Below the pieces are notes generated by a model, which searched no databases, had not been told where the DNA came from, and saw only the letters and a program-made list of their open reading frames with translations. From NCBI RefSeq assembly GCF_014837045.1, contig NZ_JACSPR010000001.1:370134-434133 (forward strand): a DNA stretch of 64,000 nt, written 5' to 3'. Position 1 is the stretch's first letter. Each line of letters opens with the position of its first letter. Below are positions 34,627 to 43,846 of this stretch, one piece after another. Source of the stretch: Corynebacterium gallinarum. Lineage in GTDB: Bacteria > Actinomycetota > Actinomycetes > Mycobacteriales > Mycobacteriaceae. Position numbers and translations under genes: made by a program.

Positions 34627-36492
34627 ATGCGACTGCTTGGACGCATCCTCAAATCCACGTCCGCCCTGTGGCCCTACTACCTCGGCATCGTGCTGGCCTC
34701 CATCGTGGTGGCCGGTCTGTCGCTGGTCTCCCCGTTCATTCTCCGTGAGGCCACCGACACGATCGTCTCCGCATTGCGGGGTGATGTCACGGTGGAGTCC
34801 GTCACGCAGACCATCCTGGTGCTGGCGGTTGCCCTCTTCGTGGCCGATATCCTCAACACCCTGATGTCCAATGTGGGTGGCTACCTCGGTGACATCATGT
34901 CCGAGCGGATGCGGCAGATCCTGTCCACCCGTTACTACGCCAAGCTGCTGGCGCTGCCGCAGAAGTACTTCGACAACCAGGTCACCGGCACCATCATCGC
35001 CCGCCTGGACCGCTCCATCACGGGCATCACCCAGTTCATGAAGGGGTTTTCCAATAACTTCTTCCCCATGATCATCACCATGGTGGCGGTGTTGATCATC
35101 ACCGCCGTGTTCTACTGGCCGCTGACCGTCCTGCTGGCCCTGCTGTTTCCCATCTACATGTGGGTGACGGCGCTGACCTCGGTGCGCTGGCAGAAGATGG
35201 AGCGGGAGAAGAACGCCCAGATCGACCTGGCCAACGGCCGCTTCGCCGAGGTGGTCGGTCAGATGAAGGTGGTCAAGAGCTTTGTCTCCGAGACCCGTGA
35301 ACTGGATGATTTCGGCAGCCGGTATGGCACGGTGGTCACCGTTGCGCGCCCGCAGTCCAACTGGTGGCACCGCATGGACTTCCTGCGTGGTGCGGCGCTG
35401 AACCTCATCTTCCTGGGCATCTACCTCATGCTCTTCTACCGCACCCTCAACGGTTTTTTCTCCCTGGGTGATATGGTCCTGCTCATCCAGCTGGTCAACA
35501 TGGCCAAGCAGCCGGTGTTCATGATGAGCTTCATCGTCGATGCCGCGCAGCGTGCCGTCGCCGGTTCCAGGGACTACTTCGATGTCATGAGCGAGCCGGT
35601 CGAACCCACCGCCAATAAGGAACTGGTGCGCACGACGGAAACCTCCGATACCCCGGCCCTGACTCTGACGGTGCCGGAGCCTCTGCCCCCGGCTGAGCCC
35701 GCCCTGAAATTCGAGAACATCACCTTCGCCTATGAGGAGAACAAACCGGTGATCCGGGATGTCACCATCCAGGCCCGGCACGGCGAACGCATCGCACTCG
35801 TTGGTGAATCCGGTGGTGGTAAATCCACACTGGTCAACCTCCTGCTGGGGCTCTATGAACCCAGTGCCGGTCGGATGATGGTCTGTGGTGAGGATGTTGC
35901 ATCCCTGACCACCGAGAAACTGCGCGCCTCGGTGGGCGTGGTGTTCCAGGATGCCAGCCTGTTCTCCGGTTCGATCGCGGAGAACATCGCCTACGGACGG
36001 CCCGGTGCCAGCCTGGATGAAATTGTGGCTGTGGCGAAGAAGGCCAACGCCCATGAGTTCATCGAGGCCTTCCCCGACGGTTATGACACCGTCATCGGAG
36101 AGCGTGGCCTGAAGCTGTCCGGTGGGCAGAAACAGCGCGTGGCCGTGGCGCGCGCCATGCTCAAGGACGCCCCGGTGCTGGTGCTGGATGAGGCGACCTC
36201 CGCCCTGGACACCAAATCCGAACGCGCCGTGCAGGCGGGTCTGGAACAGCTGATGGCCAACCGCACCACCCTCATGATCGCCCACCGCCTGTCCACCATC
36301 GCCGATGTGGACACCATCGTGACCATCCGCGACGGTGCAGTTGATGAGATCGGCTCCCCCGCCGAACTGGCGGTCTCCGGTGGTATCTACGCCGAACTGC
36401 TGCGCCTGACCCAGTCCACCGCCGAGGCCGACCGTGAGCGCCTGCGGTCCTTCGGTTTCACCGGGGATGCGCCGGTGGAGGAGACGGACTGA
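34627..36492 (+). CDS. ABC exporter, fused membrane and ATPase domains
   Basis: A 621-residue half-transporter. Six membrane helices span residues about 15-310 (YYLGIVLASIVVAGLSLVSP, FFPMIITMVAVLIITAVFYW). The ATPase domain begins about residue 355 with Walker A GESGGGKST, signature LSGGQKQR, Walker B VLVLDEATSALD and a downstream IAHRLSTI H-loop. It would work as a homodimer, or with an unlinked partner, exporting a lipid, peptide or drug; the cargo cannot be read from sequence. The linker (residues about 325-355) is unusually rich in Pro, Thr and Glu. It stands alone in its transcript. Confidence 0.9.
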   Translation: MRLLGRILKSTSALWPYYLGIVLASIVVAGLSLVSPFILREATDTIVSALRGDVTVESVTQTILVLAVALFVADILNTLMSNVGGYLGDIMSERMRQILSTRYYAKLLALPQKYFDNQVTGTIIARLDRSITGITQFMKGFSNNFFPMIITMVAVLIITAVFYWPLTVLLALLFPIYMWVTALTSVRWQKMEREKNAQIDLANGRFAEVVGQMKVVKSFVSETRELDDFGSRYGTVVTVARPQSNWWHRMDFLRGAALNLIFLGIYLMLFYRTLNGFFSLGDMVLLIQLVNMAKQPVFMMSFIVDAAQRAVAGSRDYFDVMSEPVEPTANKELVRTTETSDTPALTLTVPEPLPPAEPALKFENITFAYEENKPVIRDVTIQARHGERIALVGESGGGKSTLVNLLLGLYEPSAGRMMVCGEDVASLTTEKLRASVGVVFQDASLFSGSIAENIAYGRPGASLDEIVAVAKKANAHEFIEAFPDGYDTVIGERGLKLSGGQKQRVAVARAMLKDAPVLVLDEATSALDTKSERAVQAGLEQLMANRTTLMIAHRLSTIADVDTIVTIRDGAVDEIGSPAELAVSGGIYAELLRLTQSTAEADRERLRSFGFTGDAPVEETD

Positions 36493-36563
36493 CACACCAC
36501 GGTTGGTAACCGCTGGAGGGTGGCAGACTCCCCAGTCGGGTGCCCCAGGTCACATGCGGTCTC

Positions 36564-36576
36564 TATTATGGGTCCC
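36564..36576 (+). promoter_or_regulatory. Leaderless -10 box of the amidase gene
   Basis: TATTAT at 36564-36569 is a near-consensus -10 box exactly 7 nt before ATG 36577. Confidence 0.55.
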
Positions 36577-37974
36577 ATGACCAAGCCACTCTTCCAACTG
36601 GACCCATCCAAACCCTTCCATCATCAGGATCACCTGGGCCATAACCGGTGGCATCCGGAGATCCCCCCGGTGGAGACCATCCGGCCCGGGGAGACCTTCC
36701 GCGTCGACTGTCGCGACTGGTTCGACGGCGCGGTGCGTAACGACGAATCCGCCGAGGACGTCCTCACTGCCCCCTTCCACATCGGTCACCCCCTTTCGGG
36801 ACCGTTCCGCGTGGAGGGTGCCAAACCCGGGGATCTCCTGGTTGTGGATATCGTCGATGTGGCTCCGATGTCGGGAGCCGAGGAGCCAGGGGATCTGGCC
36901 GGCCAGGGATGGGGGTATACCGGCATCTTCGCACCTTCCCACGGTGGTGGTTTCCTCCACGAGCATTTCCCTGATGCCCACAAGGCGATCTGGGATTTCC
37001 GGGATGGACGCGCCACCTCACGTCACATCCCCGGGGTGTCTTTCCAGGGCGCGCCCCACCCCGGTGTGATGGGCACGGCCCCCTCGCCTGAGCTGCTGGC
37101 GAGGTGGAATAAGCGGGAGGCAACGCTGGTGGCCCGGCGTCCGTTGCGGGTGCCACCCTATGCACTGCCTCCGCTGCCGAAGGGGGCGCTGCTGGGACAG
37201 CTCTCGGATGCCAAGGCGGCTCTGGTGGCCAGCGTGGCCGCGCAGACCACCCCGCCGAGGGAGAACGGCGGCAACCAGGACATCAAGGATCTCACCCGCG
37301 GCAGCCGTGTCTTCTACCCCGTCTTCGTCGCGGGCGCGAACCTCTCGGTGGGTGACCTGCACTTCTCGCAGGGCGACGGTGAGATCACCCTGTGTGGTGC
37401 CATCGAAATGGGCGGTCACATTGACCTGCACGTCGACATCATCCCGGGTGGCATGGAAACCTACAACATCACTGAGAATGCCATCTTCGTCCCCGGCACA
37501 GAGGCACCCCGCCACGAGGATTGGATCTCGTTTTCCGGGATCTCCGTCACCGAGGATGACAAGCAGCATTATCTCGACCCTTACCTGGCCTACCAGCGGG
37601 CATGTTTGCACGCGATCGACTACCTGACCGCTTTCGGTTACTCCCGCGAACAGGCCTACCTTCTGCTGGGTGCGGCCCCCATCGAGGCGCATCTGTCGAG
37701 TGTGGTGGACATCCCCAATGCCTGCGCCACGCTCTATCTCCCCACGGATATCTTCGACTTCGACATCCGACCCAGCACCGACGGCCCGCATCAGGTGGTC
37801 TCCACCCTGCACCCACCACGTGCCGACGCCGATCTCCTCCCCGAGGATGATGTCCTGCGGGCGATTCCGAAGAATAAGCGCGCACTGCTGCCCTCTGCAC
37901 GGCGCCTCGGTGGTCAGGCCGCCCGTCCGGCCAGCATGGTCTTCGGCAAGCTACGTAGTCTGTTCGCACGGTAG
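36577..37974 (+). CDS. Acetamidase/formamidase family protein
   Basis: A 465-residue cytoplasmic hydrolase of the FmdA/AmdA family, which releases ammonia from formamide or acetamide. Markers: DHLGHNRWHPEIPPVETI at the N-terminus, GHPLSGPFRVEGAKPGDLLVVDI, GWGYTGIF, GVMGTAPS, ENGGNQDIKDLTRGSRVFYPV and LGAAPIEAHLSSVVDIPNAC. The start at 36577 is set by a leaderless -10 box; ATG 36568 is an alternative. The C-terminal about 40 residues are basic and resemble nothing known. Adjacent on the same strand is a CHY zinc-finger gene 11 nt away. Confidence 0.9.
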   Translation: MTKPLFQLDPSKPFHHQDHLGHNRWHPEIPPVETIRPGETFRVDCRDWFDGAVRNDESAEDVLTAPFHIGHPLSGPFRVEGAKPGDLLVVDIVDVAPMSGAEEPGDLAGQGWGYTGIFAPSHGGGFLHEHFPDAHKAIWDFRDGRATSRHIPGVSFQGAPHPGVMGTAPSPELLARWNKREATLVARRPLRVPPYALPPLPKGALLGQLSDAKAALVASVAAQTTPPRENGGNQDIKDLTRGSRVFYPVFVAGANLSVGDLHFSQGDGEITLCGAIEMGGHIDLHVDIIPGGMETYNITENAIFVPGTEAPRHEDWISFSGISVTEDDKQHYLDPYLAYQRACLHAIDYLTAFGYSREQAYLLLGAAPIEAHLSSVVDIPNACATLYLPTDIFDFDIRPSTDGPHQVVSTLHPPRADADLLPEDDVLRAIPKNKRALLPSARRLGGQAARPASMVFGKLRSLFAR

Positions 37975-37985
37975 GCTGTGACCGC

Positions 37986-38294
37986 ATGAGCAGGATTCAC
38001 GGTGTGCTTATCGACGCCCGCGGCCGCTGCGCCCATTACGGTGGTGCCCGCGATGTGGTCGCCAACCGGTGTGCCACCTGCGGTGGTTTCTTCGCCTGCC
38101 ACCGCTGCCATGATGAACTAGCCGATCACCCCTTCGGGCAGATGAGCACCGATGCCCCAGATTCGGTGCTGTGTGGTGCCTGCGGACACGTCATGGGCTA
38201 CCACGTGTATTCGCAGGCATCGGCCTGCCCGGCCTGTGACCACCTGTTCAACCCGGGTTGTTTCCTGCACGCCCCGCTATATTTCGAGGTGTAG
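37986..38294 (+). CDS. CHY zinc-finger protein
   Basis: A 102-residue protein with paired metal ligands throughout: GRCAHYGG, NRCATCGGFFACHRCHDELADHPF, VLCGACGHVMGYH and ACPACDHLFNPGCFLH. This is the CHY-type zinc finger, binding about three zinc ions; in bacteria its role is poorly known, sometimes linked to Hot13-like redox or metal handling. A TAGGCT box 8 nt before ATG 37986 may give a leaderless start, though co-transcription with the amidase is also possible. It converges on the SulP carrier gene, only 3 nt apart. Confidence 0.88.
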   Translation: MSRIHGVLIDARGRCAHYGGARDVVANRCATCGGFFACHRCHDELADHPFGQMSTDAPDSVLCGACGHVMGYHVYSQASACPACDHLFNPGCFLHAPLYFEV

Positions 38295-38297
38295 AAG

Positions 38298-39848
38298 CTA
38301 GTTCAGTTTGCCGGAGAGCTTCGCCAGACGTTCCCTACTCGGGCCGTCCAGTCCGATGATCTCCACCGTCTTGCCGCGATCCTGGAATTTCTGGGTGATG
38401 GAATCCAGGGTGGCCACCGTGGAGGCATCCCAGATCTCCGCCGCGGCCATGTCGATGATGATGTGGTCGGCCTCGTCGTTGTAGTCGAACTGGTAGACCA
38501 GGTCATTGGACGATGCCCAGAACAGCTGGCCGTACACGCGGTAGGTGCGGATGTCAATGGTGCCGTCCTTGTCCACATCGAGTGCCTCCACCATCTCGAT
38601 GTGCGCCAGGTGTGCCACCCGACGGGCGAACATGATCATCGCGGTCACCACGCCCAGCACCACGCCGATGGCCAGGTTGTTGGTGGCCAGGGTGGCGACC
38701 ACGGTCACGACCATGACGGTGGTCTCGGACAGCGGCATGAACTTCAGGGTGCGTGGGTGGATGGAATGCCAGTCGATGGTGCCCAGGGACACGATGACCA
38801 TGATGGCCACCAGGGCGGCCATGGGGATCATTCCGACGATATCACCCAGGACCACGATGAAGATGAGCAGGAACACCCCGGACAGCAGGGTGGACAACCG
38901 GGTGCGGGCCCCGGACTCGCGGACGTTGATCATGGTCTGGCCGATCATGGCGCACCCACCCATGCCGCCGAAGAGACCAGAGACGATATTGGCCACACCC
39001 TGGCCCCAGGATTCCCGGGTCTTGTCTGAATGGGTGTCGGTGATGTCGTCGACAAGCTTGGCGGTCATCAGTGATTCCATGAGGCCGACAATCGCCATGC
39101 CGAGCGCATAGGGTGCGATGATCTGCAGGGTTTCCACCGTGTAGGGAACATCGGGGATCAACAACGACGGCAGGGAATCTGGCATCTCACCGGTGTCTGA
39201 CACGGTGGGCACGGTGAACCCCGCCGCCACCACCAGAGCGGTGAGCACCACGATGGTGATCAGCGGGGCGGGCACGATCGAGGTGAGTTTGGGGAAGAAG
39301 ACCATGATTACCAGGCCCAGGGCGAACAGCGGGTAGACCAACCAGGGCACATCAATGAGATGTTCAAGCTGGGCGACGAAGATGAGGATGCCCAGGGCGT
39401 TGACGAAACCGAGCATCACCGACCGCGGGATGAAGCGTTGGAGTTTGGCCACCCCCAAAAGGGCCAACACGATCTGGAACACCCCCGCCAACAGGACCGT
39501 GGCAATGAAGTAGTTGACGCCGTGATCCCGGACCACCGGTGCAATGACCAGTGCGACGGCACCGGTGGCCGCCGTGATCATCGCGGGCCTGCCACCGGTG
39601 AAGGAGATGACAACCGCCATGATCACCGAGGCAAACAACCCCAGTGAGGCGTCCACTCCGGCGAGGATGGAAAAGGCGATCGCCTCCGGGATCAGTGCCA
39701 GGGACACCGCCAGGCCGGCGAACACCTCAGTGCGCAACCGGGTCATCGAAGAAAAGGCATAGCGGAAGGATGCCACCACCCCGTTTGGCGGCAGCGCTTC
39801 CGAGGAGGCGGGTGTGGGTCTCGAACCCGCCGTGTTAGTTTCAGTCAT
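38298..39848 (-). CDS. SulP-family anion permease with STAS domain
   Basis: A 516-residue membrane carrier. The conserved N-terminal block EVFAGLAVSLALIPEAIAFS and about 10-12 further helices belong to SulP; GGMGGCAMIGQTMINV is a family motif. The C-terminal STAS domain (about residues 410-516) ends DMAAAEIWDASTVATLDSI. SulP proteins move sulfate or bicarbonate with sodium or protons; the long hydrophobic form here resembles the bicarbonate-type members, but this is not proven. Start ATG 39848. It is divergent from a MerR regulator with a dyad operator between them, suggesting control by that regulator. Confidence 0.9.
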   Translation of the reverse strand: MTETNTAGSRPTPASSEALPPNGVVASFRYAFSSMTRLRTEVFAGLAVSLALIPEAIAFSILAGVDASLGLFASVIMAVVISFTGGRPAMITAATGAVALVIAPVVRDHGVNYFIATVLLAGVFQIVLALLGVAKLQRFIPRSVMLGFVNALGILIFVAQLEHLIDVPWLVYPLFALGLVIMVFFPKLTSIVPAPLITIVVLTALVVAAGFTVPTVSDTGEMPDSLPSLLIPDVPYTVETLQIIAPYALGMAIVGLMESLMTAKLVDDITDTHSDKTRESWGQGVANIVSGLFGGMGGCAMIGQTMINVRESGARTRLSTLLSGVFLLIFIVVLGDIVGMIPMAALVAIMVIVSLGTIDWHSIHPRTLKFMPLSETTVMVVTVVATLATNNLAIGVVLGVVTAMIMFARRVAHLAHIEMVEALDVDKDGTIDIRTYRVYGQLFWASSNDLVYQFDYNDEADHIIIDMAAAEIWDASTVATLDSITQKFQDRGKTVEIIGLDGPSRERLAKLSGKLN

Positions 39849-39897
39849 GGGTATCCGATCATGAGAATATGGAGGGCACAACGCCCGAAGGGGAAAT

Positions 39898-39924
39898 CCA
39901 ACCCTCTAGTAACTTGAAGGTTGG
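39898..39924. promoter_or_regulatory. Candidate MerR operator between the SulP and merR genes
   Basis: A 27-bp dyad: CCAACC and GGTTGG arms enclose a partly symmetric core CTCTAGTAACTTGAA. Length and centre fit the long dyads overlapped by MerR proteins in divergent promoters. Binding is inferred. Confidence 0.5.
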
Positions 39925-40012
39925 TGACCGTGAATACCGTAGCGGGAGCCCGTTTACCCGTCAAAGCACCAACCCGGTTTTATGACCAGGGCCACAGTGG
40001 AGGAGAACAGTC

Positions 40013-40402
40013 ATGGACGACAACGGCTTGAAGATCGGTGAGGTCACCGAACTCACGGGACTGTCCGCCACCACCCTGCGCCACTACGACAGCCACGGCC
40101 TGATCACCTCCTCCGCCCGCAGCCCCGGAGGCTTCCGCCTCTACAGCCAGGACGACCTCCGCCGGATCCTGCTGGTTCGACGCATGAAACCGCTGGGCTT
40201 CACCCTCGATCAGATGCGTGAGTTCCTCGACGCCGCCGAAATCATCCAGAACCCCGACGGCATTCCTGCCGCCGAACGGAAACAGGCGGAGACCACCCTG
40301 GCCGACATCCGCGAGGAGACCCGCAACCGCTACGAGAAGCTACTCAAGCAACTCGGATACGCCGAGGAATTCCTCGAACTGGTCACCGGCCTGGAGTCCT
40401 GA
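40013..40402 (+). CDS. MerR-family transcription regulator
   Basis: A 129-residue regulator. The N-terminal winged helix is KIGEVTELTGLSATTLRHYDSHGLI, then LILLVRRMKPLGFTLDQMREFL-type helices and a coiled-coil dimerisation helix (residues about 80-120). It has no cysteine, so it is not a metal-thiol MerR such as MerR, CueR or SoxR; the inducer is unknown. Ribosome site GGAGGAGAA lies upstream of the ATG. Its divergent position and the dyad at 39898-39924 suggest it controls the SulP carrier and itself. Confidence 0.88.
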   Translation: MDDNGLKIGEVTELTGLSATTLRHYDSHGLITSSARSPGGFRLYSQDDLRRILLVRRMKPLGFTLDQMREFLDAAEIIQNPDGIPAAERKQAETTLADIREETRNRYEKLLKQLGYAEEFLELVTGLES

Positions 40403-40446
40403 GCCCCATGCGACTCACCATCGTGTTTTGGCGGTGGTCGCGAATA

Positions 40447-41088
40447 TTAAAAGGAATGCGCCCACTCCCGGCAGACTTCTGTTTCTCCCCCGTTCTCCAT
40501 GCACTGCCAGTACCTGTTGACGAGCTCCCCCTCATCCGCATATCCAGGAGCTGAGATGCCCTGCTGATAGCAGTCTTCGGTGTGCTGAACGCTGCCATCG
40601 GACATCAGAGTGGGCCCGGGAGTTCCGCTTAGACATTCAACCGCATGAGGTTCCACTGATATTTCCACTTCAACGGAAAACTCTAGAGACTCCGCCAAGG
40701 CGTGTTTGCCCAGAATCGGACGGCACCCGCTGCGCTGGTCGACATTCGCTGGCCACAGCTCAGATGATCCGGAGAAACACTCTGCCCCAAAAGGACTGTC
40801 AGGCTCGGGGAACCAGGTAGTCGAGGATGCCGATGGTGCAGTGGTGGTTTGTGGTTCTAGAACAGGAACGGGAGAAGGATCAGGGGAAGTGCTCACAATC
40901 GGGATTGTCTCTGACGTGGAGTCCACCACGGTTGGACTGGGTTCCGTGGCAGACGGGATCATGCTGCTGGAGGTAGCAGGGGCGCTAGACGTGGGATCAG
41001 AGGTGTCTTCTGCAGTCGTATTGGAACAGGCTGAGATGCACAAGGATCCAAGGGCGACAAAGGAAAGAAGATAGGTTCGGAGCTTCAC
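40447..41088 (-). CDS. Putative lipoprotein with Ser/Thr/Pro linker
   Basis: A 213-residue exported protein. The signal ends in the lipobox ISAC (Cys about residue 21), then a long Ser/Thr/Pro linker (TSSAPATSSSMIPSATEPSP), then a Cys-containing C-terminal domain (GAECFSGSSELW, CYQQG, WQCMENGGETEVCREW). Start GTG 41088 is backed by AAAGGA upstream. Codon use is visibly less GC-biased than in the neighbours, suggesting later acquisition. No family is recognised. Confidence 0.7.
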   Translation of the reverse strand: MKLRTYLLSFVALGSLCISACSNTTAEDTSDPTSSAPATSSSMIPSATEPSPTVVDSTSETIPIVSTSPDPSPVPVLEPQTTTAPSASSTTWFPEPDSPFGAECFSGSSELWPANVDQRSGCRPILGKHALAESLEFSVEVEISVEPHAVECLSGTPGPTLMSDGSVQHTEDCYQQGISAPGYADEGELVNRYWQCMENGGETEVCREWAHSF

Positions 41089-41250
41089 GGAGAGCGATTC
41101 CTTTCGGGACTTAACAGTGGCAACGGTTGTCCCGGAAACTCCGCGTGGCACCTGATGTCACTGGCAGGGATCTCTCCTACGCCTGAAATCAAGATCTAGT
41201 GAAATATTGAGACTCGTTCATTATCAACTACGGGCTTCCGCATAAAGGAA

Positions 41251-41305
41251 CCGGCCCCGCCCTGCATCCGGTACGGATGTGGGGCGGGGCCGGGCGTCGA
41301 TAAGC
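41251..41305 (-). terminator. Terminator with GCTTATCGACG leader after the 46-residue protein gene
   Basis: A long stem: CCGGCCCCGCCC pairs with GGGCGGGGCCGG (41251-41292). On the minus strand it is preceded directly by GCTTATCGACG (41295-41305), 7 nt beyond the stop codon. Confidence 0.75.
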
Positions 41306-41312
41306 GTGGTGG

Positions 41313-41453
41313 TTAGAACAGGGACACCAGCCAGGCGATGATCACGATGGCCAGCAGGAGCACGAGCGCCTGGGTCACGCGCGACTGCGGGTACTTGCGC
41401 TTACGCTTCGGCAGCTCCTGGTCGCGCTTGCGGAGCTCTTCTGGGTTAGCCAT
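41313..41453 (-). CDS. 46-residue single-pass membrane protein
   Basis: A short gene encoding MANPEELRKRDQELPKRKRK followed by one transmembrane helix (about residues 27-46, ALVLLLAIVIIAWLVSLF) and a stop. A highly charged cytoplasmic head plus one helix suggests a small inner-membrane peptide with the N-terminus inside. It sits 18 nt downstream of another small membrane protein and ends at a well-formed terminator, consistent with the last gene of an operon starting at the M3 peptidase. The function is unknown. Confidence 0.75.
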   Translation of the reverse strand: MANPEELRKRDQELPKRKRKYPQSRVTQALVLLLAIVIIAWLVSLF

Positions 41454-41471
41454 GAGTTTCTCTGATGTCCT

Positions 41472-41726
41472 TTAGGTAGGTCGGGTTTCGCTGATGATGT
41501 GTGTTCCGCCGGGCTTCCTGCGCGGGCCCTGCCCCCGGTGTGGCCTTTGTGTTCTGTCTCCGCTGGCGATACGCACCGTCCAGGCCCAGAGGAAATCCAC
41601 ACCTCCGAGCAATGGCACGGACAGCAGCGCACAGACCAGCACCGCACCCAGGATCACGATCGGCGACTGGATCCACAGCGGTGCCGTGGTCAGGTGCTGG
41701 GAGATCCAGTCGAGGAAGGCGGTCAT
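41472..41726 (-). CDS. Small membrane protein of unknown function
   Basis: An 84-residue protein with one or two hydrophobic stretches (LWIQSPIVILGAVLVCALLS, then LLGGVDFLWAWTVRIA) and a basic, Pro/Arg-rich C-terminal tail (RTQRPHRGQGPRRKPGG). The ATG at 41726 is 40 nt after the M3 peptidase stop. The next gene also encodes a small membrane protein. Function unknown; co-transcription with the peptidase is inferred from spacing. Confidence 0.65.
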   Translation of the reverse strand: MTAFLDWISQHLTTAPLWIQSPIVILGAVLVCALLSVPLLGGVDFLWAWTVRIASGDRTQRPHRGQGPRRKPGGTHIISETRPT

Positions 41727-41766
41727 GGCTTAAAACCATACACCGCCCAAACAGCATCCCGGGAGT

Positions 41767-43803
41767 CTAGATCGCACCTGCCAGGCCACGGCGACGCAGC
41801 AACGGCTGAATGTCCTTGGCCCGGCCGCGCAGGGTCTCGAAGGAACGGGTGTAGTCGGCGGCCGCACCACGGGAGAGCACCAGATCACGGAACTTCTGAC
41901 CGGCTTCGCGGGCGGTGGCCTGCGATGCCTGCTCCCCTGCTGCACCGGTCTCGGTGAACCAGTCGAAACCGTCCGCATCCAGGGCCTCAGCCCACAGATA
42001 GGAGTAGTAGCCAGCGGAGTAACCACCGGCGAAGATGTGGTTGAAGTAGGTCGAACGGTAGCGCGGGGCGACATTGTCCACGTCCAGGCCGGCACGCTGC
42101 AGGGCATCTTGCTCGAACTGTTCAATGTCGGTGACCGCGGCTGCCTCCTCCGGGGTCAGGGAGTGCCAGGCCAGATCGATGATGGAGGCAGCCAGGTATT
42201 CGGACGTGGCGAACCCCTGCCCGAACTGACGGGAGGCCTCGATGGCCGCGAGCATCTCATCGGGGATGACCTCGCCGGTCTCGTGGTGGTGGGCGTAGTT
42301 GCGCACCACAGCCGGGTCGAAAGCCCAGTTCTCGTTGATCTGGGAGGGGAACTCCACATAATCCCGGGGCACCGAGGTGCCAGAGAAGCTCGGGTAGCGC
42401 ACATCGGAGAGCAGCCCGTGCAGACCATGACCGAATTCATGGAACAGGGTGGTCACCTCATCCAGGGACAGCAGTGCCTCCCCGGAGGTCGGCTTGGTGA
42501 TGCCCATGACATTGACCACCACCGGTTTGGTGCCCAGCAGACGGGACTGGTCCACGAAGCTGCTCATCCAGGCGCCACCACGCTTGGATGGGCGACCGAA
42601 ATAGTCGGTGAGCAGCAGGCCGATGCCGGAACCGTCGTGGTCCTTCACCTCCCACACGTCCACGCCCTCGGCGTATCCCTGCAGGTCGGGGCGCTTTTCG
42701 ACGCTGATGCCGTAGAGCCGGTTGGCTGAGTAGAACACGCCATCCTCCAGCACGCGGGACAGAGGGAAGTAGTTGCGCAACTCGGCATCATCAAGGGCGT
42801 AATCGCGTTCGCGCACCCGAGCCTCCCAGAACGGCCAGTCCGCGGCCTCCACCTTCTGCCCGGTGGCCTCCGCCTCCTCGGCGGACAGCTTGTACTCCGC
42901 CCGCGCGTTGGAGGCGGCGCTGGGTGCGAGGTCATAGAGGAGTCCGCGCACGGCATCGACATCATCGGCGGTCTCCTCCTCGATGACGTAATCAGCATGC
43001 GTGTGATAACCCAGCAGCTGGGCACGCTCGGCACGCAGACGGACGGTCTCCAGGAGCACCTCGGTGTTGGATTCCTGCCCCCGCTTCTGGGAGGCCTCAT
43101 AGAGTTTCGCGCGGGCATCAGGTGAGGTCAGGACCGCCTGCTCGGCCTGCACGGTGGGCAGCTCCAGGGGAACCACATACCCCTCACGACCAAGGTTCCC
43201 GGCGTAGGCTGCGGCCGCCTCCACCCGGGATGGGCTGAAACCATCCAGCTCGGAGTCGTCGAAGGAGACCGCCAGATCACGGGTGTCCTTCAGCAGGTTC
43301 CGGCCGAACTGTTCGGAGAGGGTGGAAAGGCGTTGGTTGATCTCCGACAGGCGGGCCTTGCCGGGGGCGTCGAGGGCGGCACCGCGGCGTCGAAAAGCAC
43401 GCAGGGTGTGCGCCAGCAGGCGCTCGGACTCCTCATCGGCCGGGGCTGTCAGGGACTCGAGGCGCTGGAACAGCGCGGAATTGTGGTAGATCGCGTCATA
43501 GTGCGCCGCCAGCTTCGGGGCGATCTCCTGGGCGATGGCATCCATCTCATCGGAGGAATCGGTGCCCTGCAGGTTGAAGAACACCGCGGCCACACGGTTG
43601 AGCGGCTGGCCCGCCCGCTCCAGCGCCTCAATGGTGTTTTCCCAGGTCGCGGGCTCCGGGGTTGCGGTAATGCCCTCGATCTCCGCCTTGTGTTCGGCCA
43701 GGGCGATCTCGAAGGCGGGGAGGAAATCAGCGGTCTCGATCGCGGCGAAATCAGGCAGCTGGTAGGGCAGGGTACTTGCGGTCAGCAGGGCATCAACACT
43801 CAT
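41767..43803 (-). CDS. M3-family metallopeptidase (oligopeptidase A/Dcp type)
   Basis: A 678-residue zinc peptidase of normal M3 size. The gluzincin motif HEFGHGLHGLL lies at about residue 460 and is followed by the third ligand region SGTSVPRDYVEFPSQINENW. The C-terminal block IFAGGYSAGYYSYLWAEALDAD is the usual substrate-binding end. Such enzymes degrade short cytoplasmic peptides. Start ATG 43803 is backed by TAGGAT 8 nt upstream. The reading frame stays open far beyond it through the repeat block, which is a side effect of a repeat length divisible by three. Confidence 0.92.
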   Translation of the reverse strand: MSVDALLTASTLPYQLPDFAAIETADFLPAFEIALAEHKAEIEGITATPEPATWENTIEALERAGQPLNRVAAVFFNLQGTDSSDEMDAIAQEIAPKLAAHYDAIYHNSALFQRLESLTAPADEESERLLAHTLRAFRRRGAALDAPGKARLSEINQRLSTLSEQFGRNLLKDTRDLAVSFDDSELDGFSPSRVEAAAAYAGNLGREGYVVPLELPTVQAEQAVLTSPDARAKLYEASQKRGQESNTEVLLETVRLRAERAQLLGYHTHADYVIEEETADDVDAVRGLLYDLAPSAASNARAEYKLSAEEAEATGQKVEAADWPFWEARVRERDYALDDAELRNYFPLSRVLEDGVFYSANRLYGISVEKRPDLQGYAEGVDVWEVKDHDGSGIGLLLTDYFGRPSKRGGAWMSSFVDQSRLLGTKPVVVNVMGITKPTSGEALLSLDEVTTLFHEFGHGLHGLLSDVRYPSFSGTSVPRDYVEFPSQINENWAFDPAVVRNYAHHHETGEVIPDEMLAAIEASRQFGQGFATSEYLAASIIDLAWHSLTPEEAAAVTDIEQFEQDALQRAGLDVDNVAPRYRSTYFNHIFAGGYSAGYYSYLWAEALDADGFDWFTETGAAGEQASQATAREAGQKFRDLVLSRGAAADYTRSFETLRGRAKDIQPLLRRRGLAGAI

Positions 43804-43846
43804 AGGGCTCGATCCTAGCTGCGTTGGGGGCGGGGGCAGACGATGT

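Noticed and set aside
39813..39840. Possible tRNA T-arm-like sequence (GGGTCTCGAACCC)
   Set aside because: It lies inside the N-terminal codons of the SulP gene and no cloverleaf can be built around it.
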